A stretch of 64,000 nt of DNA from Tsukamurella sp040611135. Its GTDB lineage: Bacteria; Actinomycetota; Actinomycetes; Mycobacteriales; Mycobacteriaceae. How positions within the stretch are numbered: position 1 is the first letter of the stretch; the number at the start of each line of letters is the position of its first letter. Where the stretch lies: NCBI RefSeq assembly GCF_040611135.1, contig NZ_JBEXNL010000006.1, positions 62,001-126,000 of the forward strand, given 5' to 3'. Shown one piece after another: positions 21,601-29,243 of the stretch. The notes beneath the pieces were generated by a model. The model saw nothing but the letters and a program-made list of their open reading frames with translations, was not told the origin of the DNA and made no database searches. The position numbers and the translations under genes were made by a program.

Positions 21601-22189
21601 CGTGGTCCATGAGCTCGAGGTAGAAGTTCTCCTTGCCGAAGATCTCCTGCCACTTCGCGGCGGCCTCCAACGCCTCCCGCTCGTGCCCGAGCCGCAGGCG
21701 GGTCTGCACCTCGCCCGACGGGCAGCCCGTCGTGGCGATGATGCCCGACGCGTGCTCGGCGATGATCTCCGCGTCCATCCGGGACCACTTGCCGAGCTGG
21801 CCCTCGATCGACGCGAGCGAGCTCAGCTTGAACAGGTTCCGCAGGCCCGTGGCGTTCTCCGCCACCATCGTCATGTGGGTGTACGCGCCCGAGCCCGAGA
21901 CGTCGTCGCCCTTCTGCGACGGATCGCCCCACTTGACGCGCTTGGTGTTGAACCGCGACTCCGGCGCGATGTAGGCCTCGATGCCGATGATCGGCTTGAT
22001 GCCGTACTTCTTCGCGGTGTTGTAGAAATCCGACGCGCCGAACATGTTCCCGTGGTCGGACATGCCGACCGCCGTCATGCCCAGCCGCTGGGCCTCCGCG
22101 AACAGCGGATCGACCTTGGCCGCGCCGTCGAGCATCGAGTACTCGGTGTGGTTGTGCAGATGGACGAACGAGCCGGCGGCGGACGTCAT
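18626..22189 (-). CDS. dnaE1: DNA polymerase III alpha subunit (replicative)
   Basis: An 1187-residue DnaE1. The N-terminal PHP domain starts FVHLHNHTEYSMLDG, with the metal-binding histidines kept, so it may serve as the proofreading exonuclease as shown in M. tuberculosis. Catalytic Asp residues occur in PDIDIDFDDRRRGEM. The C-terminal OB fold (QVTVGGILQSVNRR) and tail are complete. The ATG at 22189 has GGAGG about ten bases upstream. It is a single gene with its own upstream region. Confidence 0.97.
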   Translation of the reverse strand: MTSAAGSFVHLHNHTEYSMLDGAAKVDPLFAEAQRLGMTAVGMSDHGNMFGASDFYNTAKKYGIKPIIGIEAYIAPESRFNTKRVKWGDPSQKGDDVSGSGAYTHMTMVAENATGLRNLFKLSSLASIEGQLGKWSRMDAEIIAEHASGIIATTGCPSGEVQTRLRLGHEREALEAAAKWQEIFGKENFYLELMDHGIDIERRVREGLLNIGRQLGIKPLATNDCHYVTKDKAESHGALLCIQTGKTLSDPTRFQFDGDGYYLKSAEEMRELWDSQVPGACDSTVEIGERVQSYAEVWEHKDRMPRFPVPENHTQESFLESEVMDGLNRRFPDGPPADYVERAKYELSVINEMGFPAYFLVVGDLIAHAHEVGIRVGPGRGSAAGSLVAWALGITNIDPIPHGLLFERFLNPERVSMPDIDIDFDDRRRGEMITYASEKWGSDKVAQVITFGTIKTKAAIKDSARVIYGQPGYSIADRITKALPPPIMAKDISVKGITDPAHERYKEAVEVRQLIETDPDVKKIYDMALGLEGLIRNAGVHACAVIMSCDPLTDAIPVWKRAQDGAIITGWDYPSCEAIGLLKMDFLGLRNLTVIGDALDNIKHNRGVDLDMDQLPLDDETTYELLQRGNTLGVFQLDGGPMRDLLRRMQPTKFEDIVAVGALYRPGPMGMNAHNDYADRKNGRQQVKPIHPELEEPLKDILADTFGLIVYQEQIMHIAQKVAGYSLGQADILRRAMGKKKKEVLDEAYGGFQQGMLDNGFSQAAITALWDTVLPFAGYAFNKSHAAAYGLVSYWTAYLKANYPAEYMAALLTSVGDDKDKAAIYLGDCRRLGITVLPPDVNESFHAFTSVGEDIRFGMGSVRNVGEGVVASIVRTREEKGAYTSFSDYLAKIEVAACSKKVTESLIKAGGFDSLDHPRKGLLLVHADAIESVLSTKKAEAVGQFDLFGSMGEDDGAAGPIDDVFTIKVPDEEWEGKHKLALEREMLGLYVSAHPLDGVEHVIGAQTDTAIPAIVEGDVKDGTQVTVGGILQSVNRRVNKNGAPFASAQIEDLSGGIEVFFFPQAYAAYGAEVVEDAVVLIKARVNFRDDKVTLIANDIAPIDLSQIGVAKPLSLTMQTRVCTQDKVSALKQVLQRHPGVSDVHVKLVSGDGEGQSTTLRLADTLRVNPSSSLMGDLKALLGPNCLI

Positions 22190-22233
22190 GGGCTACTCAC
22201 CTCCGGTGGAGAATCTCATCGCTGTCATTACGC

Positions 22234-22239
22234 AGTGTA
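22234..22239 (-). promoter_or_regulatory. Candidate -10 element for dnaE1
   Basis: TACACT on the minus strand lies 45 bases before the dnaE1 ATG in the 78-base gap after the kinase gene. No good -35 is visible. Tentative. Confidence 0.3.
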
Positions 22240-22267
22240 GGCGGTCCCACCGACAGGCTCGGACGGA

Positions 22268-23524
22268 TCATGAGGCGAGGACGATGACCAGGATCAACAC
22301 CAGCAACGCCACTACCGCCACTCCCACGAGCACCAGTACGCCGGGCGACATCACACCCTGCGCCGGGGCCTTCGCGGGCTGGTCGCGACCGACCGGCGGG
22401 CGGGGCGCCGACGGCCTGGGCACGGCCCCGGAGGGCGCGCCCGCACCGTACAACGGCTGCGGCGACGGGGCCTGCTGCGGACGCGCCATCGGGTAGCTCG
22501 GCCGGTTCGCCTGCCCCCGGATACCGGGTGCGACGGTGCGCTGCACCGGCGGGGCCGGGCGCCCCGCGGTCGCGGGCTGCTGGGGCCCCGACGGGTGGCC
22601 GGGGCCCGGGACGTACCCGGGCGCGGGGCGTGGCACCTGCCGCGGCGCGGGACGCGCGACGGGGGCCGCCATCGCCGACTTCAGCGCGTTCGCGAACTCC
22701 TTGCATGTCGCGAATCGCTCGGCGGGGGTCTTCGCCAGGCCGCGGGCGACCACGGCGTCGACCGCGGGCGGCACCCCCTCGCGGATCTGCGAGATCCGCG
22801 GCGGCGGGGCGTTGAAGTGCGCGTCGATCACCGCGTCGGTACTGGCGCCGGTGTACGGCACCTTGCCCGTGACCAGATGGAAGAAGGTGGCTGCCAGCGA
22901 ATACTGATCCGACCGCGAGTCCAGCTCCTCGCCGCACAGCTGCTCCGGCGAGGCGTAGGCCAGCGTCGCGAGGACGGTGCCGACCGCCGTCAACTGCGAG
23001 GTGTCCTCACCGCCCTTGGCCACGCCGAAGTCGGTGAGCAGCGCGCGGCGTTCGTCCCCGTCGTCGCCGTCGTCGTCCACGGCGGTGACCAGGATGTTGG
23101 CCGGCTTGATGTCGCGGTGCAGGAGCCCGGCGCGGTGCGCACGGTCCAGACCGCGCCCGATCTGGCCGACGATCTCCACCGCGACCGCGGGCGGCAGGCC
23201 CGTCGGGGTGCGCTTGAGCAGGACGGAGCAGTCGTCGCCCTCGACGTACTGCATCGCGATCCACAGGCGCGCCCCCTCGGTGCCACGGTTGTAGATGGTG
23301 ACCACGTTCGGATGATCGAGCCGCGCTGCCAGCTCCGCCTCGCGGAGGAACCGCTTGCGGAAGGCATCGTCGCCCGAGTAGCCCGCACCCAGGACCTTGA
23401 GCGCGTCGTAGCGCGGCAGCTCGGGATGCTTGGCCAGGTAAACGGACCCCATGCCGCCGGAGCCGAGGCGCCGCTCGATCCGGTAGCCGCCGATCACCGT
23501 CCCGGGTACGAGTTCATCGCTCAT
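22268..23524 (-). CDS. Membrane-anchored serine/threonine protein kinase
   Basis: A 418-residue Hanks-type kinase. The glycine loop GSGGMGSVY is at residues 21-29 and the ATP-binding Lys is 43. The catalytic loop reads HRDIKPANI and the magnesium loop DFGVAKGG. The catalytic domain ends near residue 280 and is followed by a Pro/Arg/Ala-rich linker of about 110 residues, then one transmembrane helix that forms the extreme C-terminus. There is no extracellular sensor domain and no PASTA repeats. The ATG at 23524 begins the domain correctly. I cannot assign it to a named mycobacterial Pkn. Confidence 0.92.
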   Translation of the reverse strand: MSDELVPGTVIGGYRIERRLGSGGMGSVYLAKHPELPRYDALKVLGAGYSGDDAFRKRFLREAELAARLDHPNVVTIYNRGTEGARLWIAMQYVEGDDCSVLLKRTPTGLPPAVAVEIVGQIGRGLDRAHRAGLLHRDIKPANILVTAVDDDGDDGDERRALLTDFGVAKGGEDTSQLTAVGTVLATLAYASPEQLCGEELDSRSDQYSLAATFFHLVTGKVPYTGASTDAVIDAHFNAPPPRISQIREGVPPAVDAVVARGLAKTPAERFATCKEFANALKSAMAAPVARPAPRQVPRPAPGYVPGPGHPSGPQQPATAGRPAPPVQRTVAPGIRGQANRPSYPMARPQQAPSPQPLYGAGAPSGAVPRPSAPRPPVGRDQPAKAPAQGVMSPGVLVLVGVAVVALLVLILVIVLAS

Positions 23525-23639
23525 GTCCGTCGCTTCTGTCCCTCATCGTCCGTTCTTCTCGGTCACCAGCCTAACGCGCGCACTTGCAACAACCTTGGCA
23601 ACGACCTGTTCGCGGACCGGCGCGACGCTCCTATGGGTG

Positions 23640-24689
23640 TCAAGTAGTCGAAGGGTGCTCTAGGAGGCGGTAGAGGTCGCGGGCGATGTAGCGCTTGAGA
23701 CAGCGTTTGATCTCGCGCGGGGTCTTGCCTTGTGCGGTGCGGCGGGAGGTGTAGTCACGGGTGGCCTGGTCGTAGCGTTGCCGGGACAGGACGATGGTGT
23801 GCAGAGCACGGTTGACCTGGCGGTCGCCGTGCCGATTGAGGCGGTAGCGGGTGGTGACCTGCCCGCTGTTGGCGGGGATCGGTGCGACGCCGGCGAGCAT
23901 TGCGAACGCCGCTTCGGATCGGACCCGGCCGGGATGTGACCAGGCGCATAAGAGCGTGGCGGCGACGATCGGGCCGACGCCGAGTTGCGCGAGGAGGTCC
24001 GGCCGCCAGGCTTTGACGATCGCGAGGATCTGCTTTTCGTGCTCGTCGGCTTCCTTCCGCAGTGTCTGCACTCGACGTGCGAGCGTCTTGAGCACTGTTG
24101 CGGTGGCGGCGGTTTCTGTGTCCCAACTGGTGCGAGTGCGGAGCTTCGCGGCGATGGCCACCATCTCCGGCAGCGGGCGTCCGCGCAGGATCTCCCGGAG
24201 CGGCTCAGGTGCGGCGATGACCAGGCTGAACAGTTGCCGCATCGCAACGGTGTAGCCGTCAACGGCGGAGCGGCGGGCCGCGAGTAGCACCGACAATGCT
24301 TGCCGGTCTCCTGCCGCACGGGGTGTTCCCAGTTCGGGCCGGGACAGCGCTTCGCGGGCGGCGCGGATCGCGTCCAGTGGGTCGGATTTCGCGCCGTGCC
24401 GTCGTTGCGCTCGTTCGGGGCGGTCGAGTTCGATCACCAGCTCCTCGCGCACCGCGAGTGCGCGGGTCAGGCCCGCGCCGTGGCCGCCGGTCCCTTCGAT
24501 CGCCCAGGCCCGCAGCTGTGAGTGCCCGTCGGCGAAGTCGAGCAGCTGCTGGTAGCCGTCGACGGTGGTGGCGACGGTGATCTGATCGAGCACCGCGCCG
24601 GTGCGTGCGTGCACCGCGGCGGCGGTGTGTGTTTCGACGTGCGTGTCGACTCCGATGACGACATCCACGATTTCCGTCAGACTGGTCAT
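23640..24689 (-). CDS. IS110-family transposase (DEDD recombinase)
   Basis: A 349-residue transposase. The RuvC-like N-terminal domain shows the acidic residues: Asp in VIGVDTHVE, Glu in WAIEGTGGHG, and two Asp in KSDPLDA. The C-terminal Transposase_20 domain contains LGVGPIVAATL and LAGVAPIPANSG, whose serine is the expected nucleophile. The ATG at 24689 has GGAGG five bases upstream. The reading frame is intact, so the element may be active. Confidence 0.93.
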   Translation of the reverse strand: MTSLTEIVDVVIGVDTHVETHTAAAVHARTGAVLDQITVATTVDGYQQLLDFADGHSQLRAWAIEGTGGHGAGLTRALAVREELVIELDRPERAQRRHGAKSDPLDAIRAAREALSRPELGTPRAAGDRQALSVLLAARRSAVDGYTVAMRQLFSLVIAAPEPLREILRGRPLPEMVAIAAKLRTRTSWDTETAATATVLKTLARRVQTLRKEADEHEKQILAIVKAWRPDLLAQLGVGPIVAATLLCAWSHPGRVRSEAAFAMLAGVAPIPANSGQVTTRYRLNRHGDRQVNRALHTIVLSRQRYDQATRDYTSRRTAQGKTPREIKRCLKRYIARDLYRLLEHPSTT

Positions 24690-24699
24690 GCGTTCCTCC

Positions 24700-24880
24700 A
24701 ACATCCGGTGGGACCAATAGGTGGTTCCGGTCCGGGAGGAGTCACGGCGGGACTGTGACGGGACACGATCGCGGCGCTGCAACACCGCGGTCGGTCAAGC
24801 TCCTGATCAGGCCAGTCGCTCCGACCGGGCCGGTGCCGACAATCCCCGAACGGACAAGTCGCGACAAGGGCACCACGGCC
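24700..24880 (-). ncRNA. Probable bridge-RNA region of the IS110 element
   Basis: This untranslated 5' end of the element is rich in inverted repeats. CGGTCGG at 24788-24794 pairs with CCGACCG at 24821-24827, enclosing the perfect palindrome CCTGATCAGG (24802-24811). GTCAC (24741-24745) can pair with GTGAC (24755-24759). IS110 elements encode a bridge RNA in this non-coding end whose loops pair with target and donor DNA. The exact ends and loops are inferred. Confidence 0.5.
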
Positions 24881-24978
24881 AGTCAGATCAAGGGTCACAT
24901 CCGAGGATCGTCAGCTACAGCCCACCACCGAAACGCCGATCCTGCAGGCACATCGAGGTGGCAGATCCATCCTCACAG

Positions 24979-26808
24979 TCAGATCTCGACACCCTCGAAC
25001 TGCGCGCGGTACAGATCGGCGTAGTGCCCGCCGGCGGCGAGGAGCTCCTCGTGCGAGCCCTGCTCGACGATGCGCCCGTGATCCATCACGACGATGACGT
25101 CCGCGTCCCGGATGGTCGAGAGCCGGTGCGCGATGACGAAACTGGTCCGGTCGGCCCGCAGGGCGTGCATGGCCTGCTGCAGCAGCACCTCGGTGCGCGT
25201 GTCGACGGAACTGGTGGCCTCGTCGAGGATGAGGATCGCCGGCTCCGCGAGGAAGGCGCGGGCGATGGTGATCAGCTGCCGCTCGCCCGCCGAGACGCTG
25301 CCCGATTCGTCGTCGAGCACCGTCTGGTAGCCGTCCGGTAGGGAGTGGGCGAACCGGTCCACGAAGGTTGCCCGCGCTGCGGCGTACACCTCCTCGTCGG
25401 TCGCGTCGAGACGCCCGTACCGGATGTTGTCCATGATGGTGCCCTCGAACAGCCAGGTGTCCTGCAGCACCATGCCCATCCTGCGACGGAGATCGGCCCG
25501 CTCCACCTCGGCGATATCGACGCCGTCGATCGTGATCCGCCCGCCGCTGAGCTCGTAGAACCGCATGATCAGGTTGACCAGGGTCGTCTTGCCGGCGCCC
25601 GTGTGCCCGACGATCGCGACGGTCCGCCCGGGCTCCGCGACGAGGTTCATGCCCTCGATGAGCGGTTCGCCGGGCCGGTAGCCGAAGGAGACGTCCTCGA
25701 AGGCGACGCGGCCGCGCGTGGGCTCCGGCAGCGCGCCCGGCCGGTCGGCGACCTGCTCCTCCGCGTCGAGGATCGAGAAGACCCGTTCGGCGGAGGCGAC
25801 GCCCGACTGGAGCATGTTCACCATCGACGCCATCTGCGTCACGGGCTGGGTGAACTGGCGGGAGTACTGGATGAAGGCGATGACATCGCCGAGGCTCATC
25901 CCGCCGCCGGCGACCCGCAGACCACCGACCACGCACACGGCCACGTACTGCAGGTTGCCGACGAACATGCTGATCGGCATCACGAGGCCGGAGAGGAACT
26001 GCGCGCGGTAGCTCGCGTGCATCAGGGCGTCGTTCTCGGCGGCGAAGCGCTCCTCCAGCGCGCCCCCACGGCCGTAGACGGTGACCAGATCGTGTCCGGT
26101 GAAGGCCTCCTCCACCTGGGCGTTGAGCGAGCCCGTGGACTTCCACTGCGCCACGAAGTGCTTCTGGCTGCGCTTCATGATCTGGCCCGCGAAGACCACG
26201 ATCAACGGGATCACGACGACGGCGACGGCCGTCAACAGCGGCGAGACGACGAGCATCATGACGAGCACGCCGATCACCGTGAACGCGGAGACGATGAGCT
26301 GGCTCAGCGCCTGGGTCAACGACTGGCCGAGGTTGTCGATGTCGTTGGTCACCCGCGAGAGCAGCTCACCGCGGGGTTGTCCGTCGAAGTAGCTCAGCGG
26401 CAGCCGGTTCAGCTTCTCCTCCACCTCGCGGCGGAGCGCGTACATGACCCGCTGCACGGCCCCGTTGAGGAGGTAGCCCTGCACGTACTGGAGGGCCGCG
26501 CTCGCCACGAACAGCACGATCACCCAGACCAGGATCGTTCCCACGCGGTGGAAGTCGATGCCCGGTCCGTGCCGCAGTTGCGAGCGGAAGCCGTCGTAGA
26601 TCGCGTCGACGGCCGTGCCCACCACCTTGGGTGCGAGCACGGCGGCGGTGACCGAGCCGACCGAGAGCACGATCGCCGCCGTCATCGCGGCGCGCTGTTC
26701 GCGCATCCGCCCCAGCAGCCGTCTCAGCGACGGCCAGAAGGTCATGGCTTTCTGGTTGGGCGCCCCCGCCATCGCGGCGGCCGCCGTCCGCCCTCCCGGT
26801 CGCGTCAT
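24979..26808 (-). CDS. ABC exporter, ATP-binding/permease subunit 2
   Basis: A 609-residue half-transporter. Six transmembrane helices precede the nucleotide-binding domain, with Walker A GHTGAGKTTL, signature SVSAGERQL, Walker B ILILDEATSS and H-loop IAHRLST all canonical. The signature has SAGE rather than SGGQ. The ATG at 26808 overlaps the stop of subunit 1 (ATGA). With subunit 1 it should form a heterodimeric multidrug or lipid exporter in the inner membrane. Confidence 0.92.
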   Translation of the reverse strand: MTRPGGRTAAAAMAGAPNQKAMTFWPSLRRLLGRMREQRAAMTAAIVLSVGSVTAAVLAPKVVGTAVDAIYDGFRSQLRHGPGIDFHRVGTILVWVIVLFVASAALQYVQGYLLNGAVQRVMYALRREVEEKLNRLPLSYFDGQPRGELLSRVTNDIDNLGQSLTQALSQLIVSAFTVIGVLVMMLVVSPLLTAVAVVVIPLIVVFAGQIMKRSQKHFVAQWKSTGSLNAQVEEAFTGHDLVTVYGRGGALEERFAAENDALMHASYRAQFLSGLVMPISMFVGNLQYVAVCVVGGLRVAGGGMSLGDVIAFIQYSRQFTQPVTQMASMVNMLQSGVASAERVFSILDAEEQVADRPGALPEPTRGRVAFEDVSFGYRPGEPLIEGMNLVAEPGRTVAIVGHTGAGKTTLVNLIMRFYELSGGRITIDGVDIAEVERADLRRRMGMVLQDTWLFEGTIMDNIRYGRLDATDEEVYAAARATFVDRFAHSLPDGYQTVLDDESGSVSAGERQLITIARAFLAEPAILILDEATSSVDTRTEVLLQQAMHALRADRTSFVIAHRLSTIRDADVIVVMDHGRIVEQGSHEELLAAGGHYADLYRAQFEGVEI

Positions 26809-28535
26809 GCCGCACTCCCCGCCGTCGCCTGGCTGCCGGCTATCTCCTGATAGGTCGGGCAGGTCTCGAGGAGCTCGGCGTGCGTGCCGTGGCCGACGAC
26901 CGCGCCGTCCTCGAGAACGATGATCTGATCCGCGCCCGCGATGGTCGAGATGCGTTGCGCCACGATGAAGACGGTCGCGTCGCGGGTGTAGGGCCGCAGG
27001 GCCGCGCGCAGCTTCGCGTCGGTCGTCAGGTCGAGCGCCGAGAAGCTGTCGTCGAACAGGTATATCGCGGGTTTCGCGACGAGCGCGCGGGCGATCGCGA
27101 GCCGTTGGCGCTGCCCGCCCGAGACATTGGTGCCGCCCTGCGCGATCGGTGCGTCGAGACCGCCGAGCTCCGCGACGAAGTCGGCGGCCTGCGCGATCCG
27201 CAGCGCCTCCGCGAGGTCGTCGTCGGTCGCGTCGGGATTGCCGAACCGCAGGTTCGAGGCGACGGTGCCGCTGAACAGGTAGGCGCGCTGCGGCACGAGG
27301 CCGACATGGCCCCACAGCGCATCCGACCGCAGCTCGCGGACGTCCACGCCGTCGTAGCGGACCGCGCCGCCGGTGGCGTCGAACAACCGTGCCAGCAGGT
27401 TGATCAGGGTGGTCTTGCCGGAGCCGGTCGACCCGATGATCGCCACCGTCTCCCCCGGTCGCGCAGTCAGATCCACGTCGCGCAGCACGGGCTGCGCCGC
27501 GCCCGGATAGCACATCGTGACCTGGTCGAGTTCGACGGTGCCGGTGATGGCCGGCAGCGGATCCGGGTGCTCCGGCGGTGCGACGGTGGGCGGCGTGGAC
27601 AGCACGTCGGTGATGCGGTCCGCGGCGACGGAGGCGCGCGGAACCATCATCACCATGAACGTGGCCATCATCACCGACATGAGGATCTGCATCATGTATT
27701 GCATGTAGGCGGTCACGGAGCCGATCTGCGCGGAACCGTCTGCGATGAGATGCGCGCCGAACCACCAGACCGCGACCGTGGACAGGTTGAGCACCAGCAT
27801 CACCCACGGGAACATGATCGCCATCAGCCGCATCACCCGCACCGAGGCGTCCGTGAGCGCGGTGTTGGCATCGTCGAACCGGTCGAGCTCGACGGGCTCA
27901 CGGACGAAGGCCCGGATCACGCGGACGCCCGTGAGCTGTTCCCGGAGAACACGGTTCACGGCATCGAGCCGGGTCTGAACGAGCCGGAAGCCGGGGATCA
28001 TCTTCGCGATCACCACGCCGAGAACGGCGCCGAGCACCGGCACGGCCACGACCATCAGCCAGGCCAGACCCGCCTCCTCCCGGATGGCCATGAAGACGCC
28101 GCCGACCGCCATGAAGGGCGCCTGGATCATCATCGACAGCGACATCAGGACCAGCAGCTGCACCTGCTGAACGTCGTTAGTGGTGCGCGTGATCAGGGAC
28201 GCCGCACCGAATTTCGACACCTCGCGTCCCGAGAACCGGCTGACCGCGCCGAACAGGGAACGTCGGGTGTCCCGGCCGAAGGCCATGGAGCTGCGGGCGG
28301 CGAAATAGGTGGCACCGCCCGCCGCGATCATCTGGATCAGGGTGATCCCCAGCATGATCGCGCCCATGCGCCAGATGTAGCCGGTGTCGCCGGGCGTGAC
28401 GCCGAGGTCGATGATCTTCGCGTTGATACTGGGCAGCACCAGGTTCGCGATGACGCTGACGAGTTGGAACACGGCCACCGCGAGCAGCCAGGGCCGGTGC
28501 CGCAGGTGCGCGGCGACGAGGCGGATCAGGGTCAC
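26805..28535 (-). CDS. ABC exporter, ATP-binding/permease subunit 1
   Basis: A 576-residue half-transporter with an N-terminal six-helix membrane domain and a C-terminal ATPase: Walker A GSTGSGKTTL, signature NVSGGQRQR, and Walker B YLFDDSFSAL, where Asp replaces the catalytic Glu. Its H-loop region reads VAQRIST, with Gln in place of His. These are the marks of the degenerate half of a heterodimeric exporter; the partner subunit keeps the canonical residues. The GTG at 28535 overlaps the TetR gene's TGA. Confidence 0.92.
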   Translation of the reverse strand: MTLIRLVAAHLRHRPWLLAVAVFQLVSVIANLVLPSINAKIIDLGVTPGDTGYIWRMGAIMLGITLIQMIAAGGATYFAARSSMAFGRDTRRSLFGAVSRFSGREVSKFGAASLITRTTNDVQQVQLLVLMSLSMMIQAPFMAVGGVFMAIREEAGLAWLMVVAVPVLGAVLGVVIAKMIPGFRLVQTRLDAVNRVLREQLTGVRVIRAFVREPVELDRFDDANTALTDASVRVMRLMAIMFPWVMLVLNLSTVAVWWFGAHLIADGSAQIGSVTAYMQYMMQILMSVMMATFMVMMVPRASVAADRITDVLSTPPTVAPPEHPDPLPAITGTVELDQVTMCYPGAAQPVLRDVDLTARPGETVAIIGSTGSGKTTLINLLARLFDATGGAVRYDGVDVRELRSDALWGHVGLVPQRAYLFSGTVASNLRFGNPDATDDDLAEALRIAQAADFVAELGGLDAPIAQGGTNVSGGQRQRLAIARALVAKPAIYLFDDSFSALDLTTDAKLRAALRPYTRDATVFIVAQRISTIAGADQIIVLEDGAVVGHGTHAELLETCPTYQEIAGSQATAGSAA

Positions 28536-29164
28536 GGAGTGGTCCTTCCGGCGGCGGGGGCTGAGGTGGCTGAGATTCCGTCGAGCAGGACGTCGACGAT
28601 GCTGCGGGGCGAGAGCACGTCCCCGTGGCTGATGTGGGGGTGGCTGCCGGAGAAGGTGAGCAGTCGCAGCAGATGGATCGCCTCGTGCGGCGGGACGCTG
28701 AGCTGGTCGGCGTCATCGCCGATCACTCCGGCCAGACGCTCCACCAGCGCAGGCCCCTCCTCCTGCGCACGGCGTCGCGAGCCCTCGTCCTGCACGTGGG
28801 GCGGCGAGACCATGCCGAGCGCGGCCATCAGTCCGAACATCTGCTGGAATCTGCTCTGCAGGACCTCGACGAACAGGTACAGCCGCTCGCGCAGCGGAAG
28901 CACCGGGTCGATCGCGTCGATCCGGTCGAACAGGTCGCCTATCACGAAGGACTCACGCACGACCGCGTCCAGCAGCGCCTCCTTGGACTCGAAGACGCGG
29001 AAGATCGTGCCCTCCGCGACGCCCGCGGCCGCGGCGATCTGTTTGGTGGTGGGGACGGTGCCGTGCTCGAGCAGCGCGTCCCGCGTCGCATCGATGAGCG
29101 CCGCACGCCGCTCGTCCTGGGGCAGATGCGGCGCGCGCGTCCGAGAGCCGTTAGCCGCGTGCAC
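28532..29164 (-). CDS. TetR-family regulator of the ABC exporter
   Basis: A 210-residue TetR protein, first gene of a three-gene operon with the two exporter subunits. The HTH is PTTKQIAAAAGVAEGTIFRVFESKEALL at about residues 38-65. I prefer the GTG at 29164 (VHAANGSRTRAPHL), because an earlier GTG at 29194 lies inside a palindrome that looks like the operator. No ribosome-binding site precedes it, and TGTAAC at 29179-29174 would place the transcript start near the GTG, so it may be leaderless. Confidence 0.85.
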   Translation of the reverse strand: MHAANGSRTRAPHLPQDERRAALIDATRDALLEHGTVPTTKQIAAAAGVAEGTIFRVFESKEALLDAVVRESFVIGDLFDRIDAIDPVLPLRERLYLFVEVLQSRFQQMFGLMAALGMVSPPHVQDEGSRRRAQEEGPALVERLAGVIGDDADQLSVPPHEAIHLLRLLTFSGSHPHISHGDVLSPRSIVDVLLDGISATSAPAAGRTTP

Positions 29165-29181
29165 GACTGTGAGGTTACAGA

Positions 29182-29195
29182 AGTGAGCGCCCACT
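29182..29195. promoter_or_regulatory. Palindromic operator candidate upstream of the exporter tetR
   Basis: AGTGAGCGCCCACT is palindromic except for one mismatched pair (AGTG-GCGC-CACT frame). It lies 18 bases before the preferred GTG, just upstream of a possible -10. This is the size and location expected for a TetR autoregulatory site. Confidence 0.5.
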
Positions 29196-29243
29196 CACAA
29201 CTGGTTTTCGCGCAGCGCGAACCGGTGTCCGATCCGTCCCGAT

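Larger units (their letters stand above)
23615..24900 (-). mobile_element. IS110-family insertion sequence (ends approximate)
   Basis: One transposase gene with about 200 bases of non-coding sequence on its 5' side and a short 3' end. IS110 elements have no terminal inverted repeats, so the ends cannot be fixed from one copy. The stretch just after the transposase stop (CACCCATAGGAGCGTC on the minus strand) looks like a 3' end of such elements, and the structured region up to about 24880-24900 looks like the 5' end. It lies between the kinase promoter and the end of an ABC exporter operon. Confidence 0.75.

Noticed and set aside
18758..22240. A 1160-codon plus-strand open frame opposite dnaE1
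   Set aside because: Same artefact; composition is low-complexity and dnaE1 is fully conserved on the other strand.
22268..23524. Assignment of the kinase as PknL or PknB
   Set aside because: No PASTA repeats and no named-kinase neighbours; the short C-terminal transmembrane anchor is not enough to name it.
24979..27807. A single 942-residue exporter formed by reading upstream of ABC subunit 2
   Set aside because: The added part is an alternate frame of subunit 1; the ATG at 26808 starts the true protein.
26880..29186. A long plus-strand frame opposite the ABC exporter and tetR
   Set aside because: His/Asp/Arg-rich translation with no family resemblance; shadow of the minus-strand genes.
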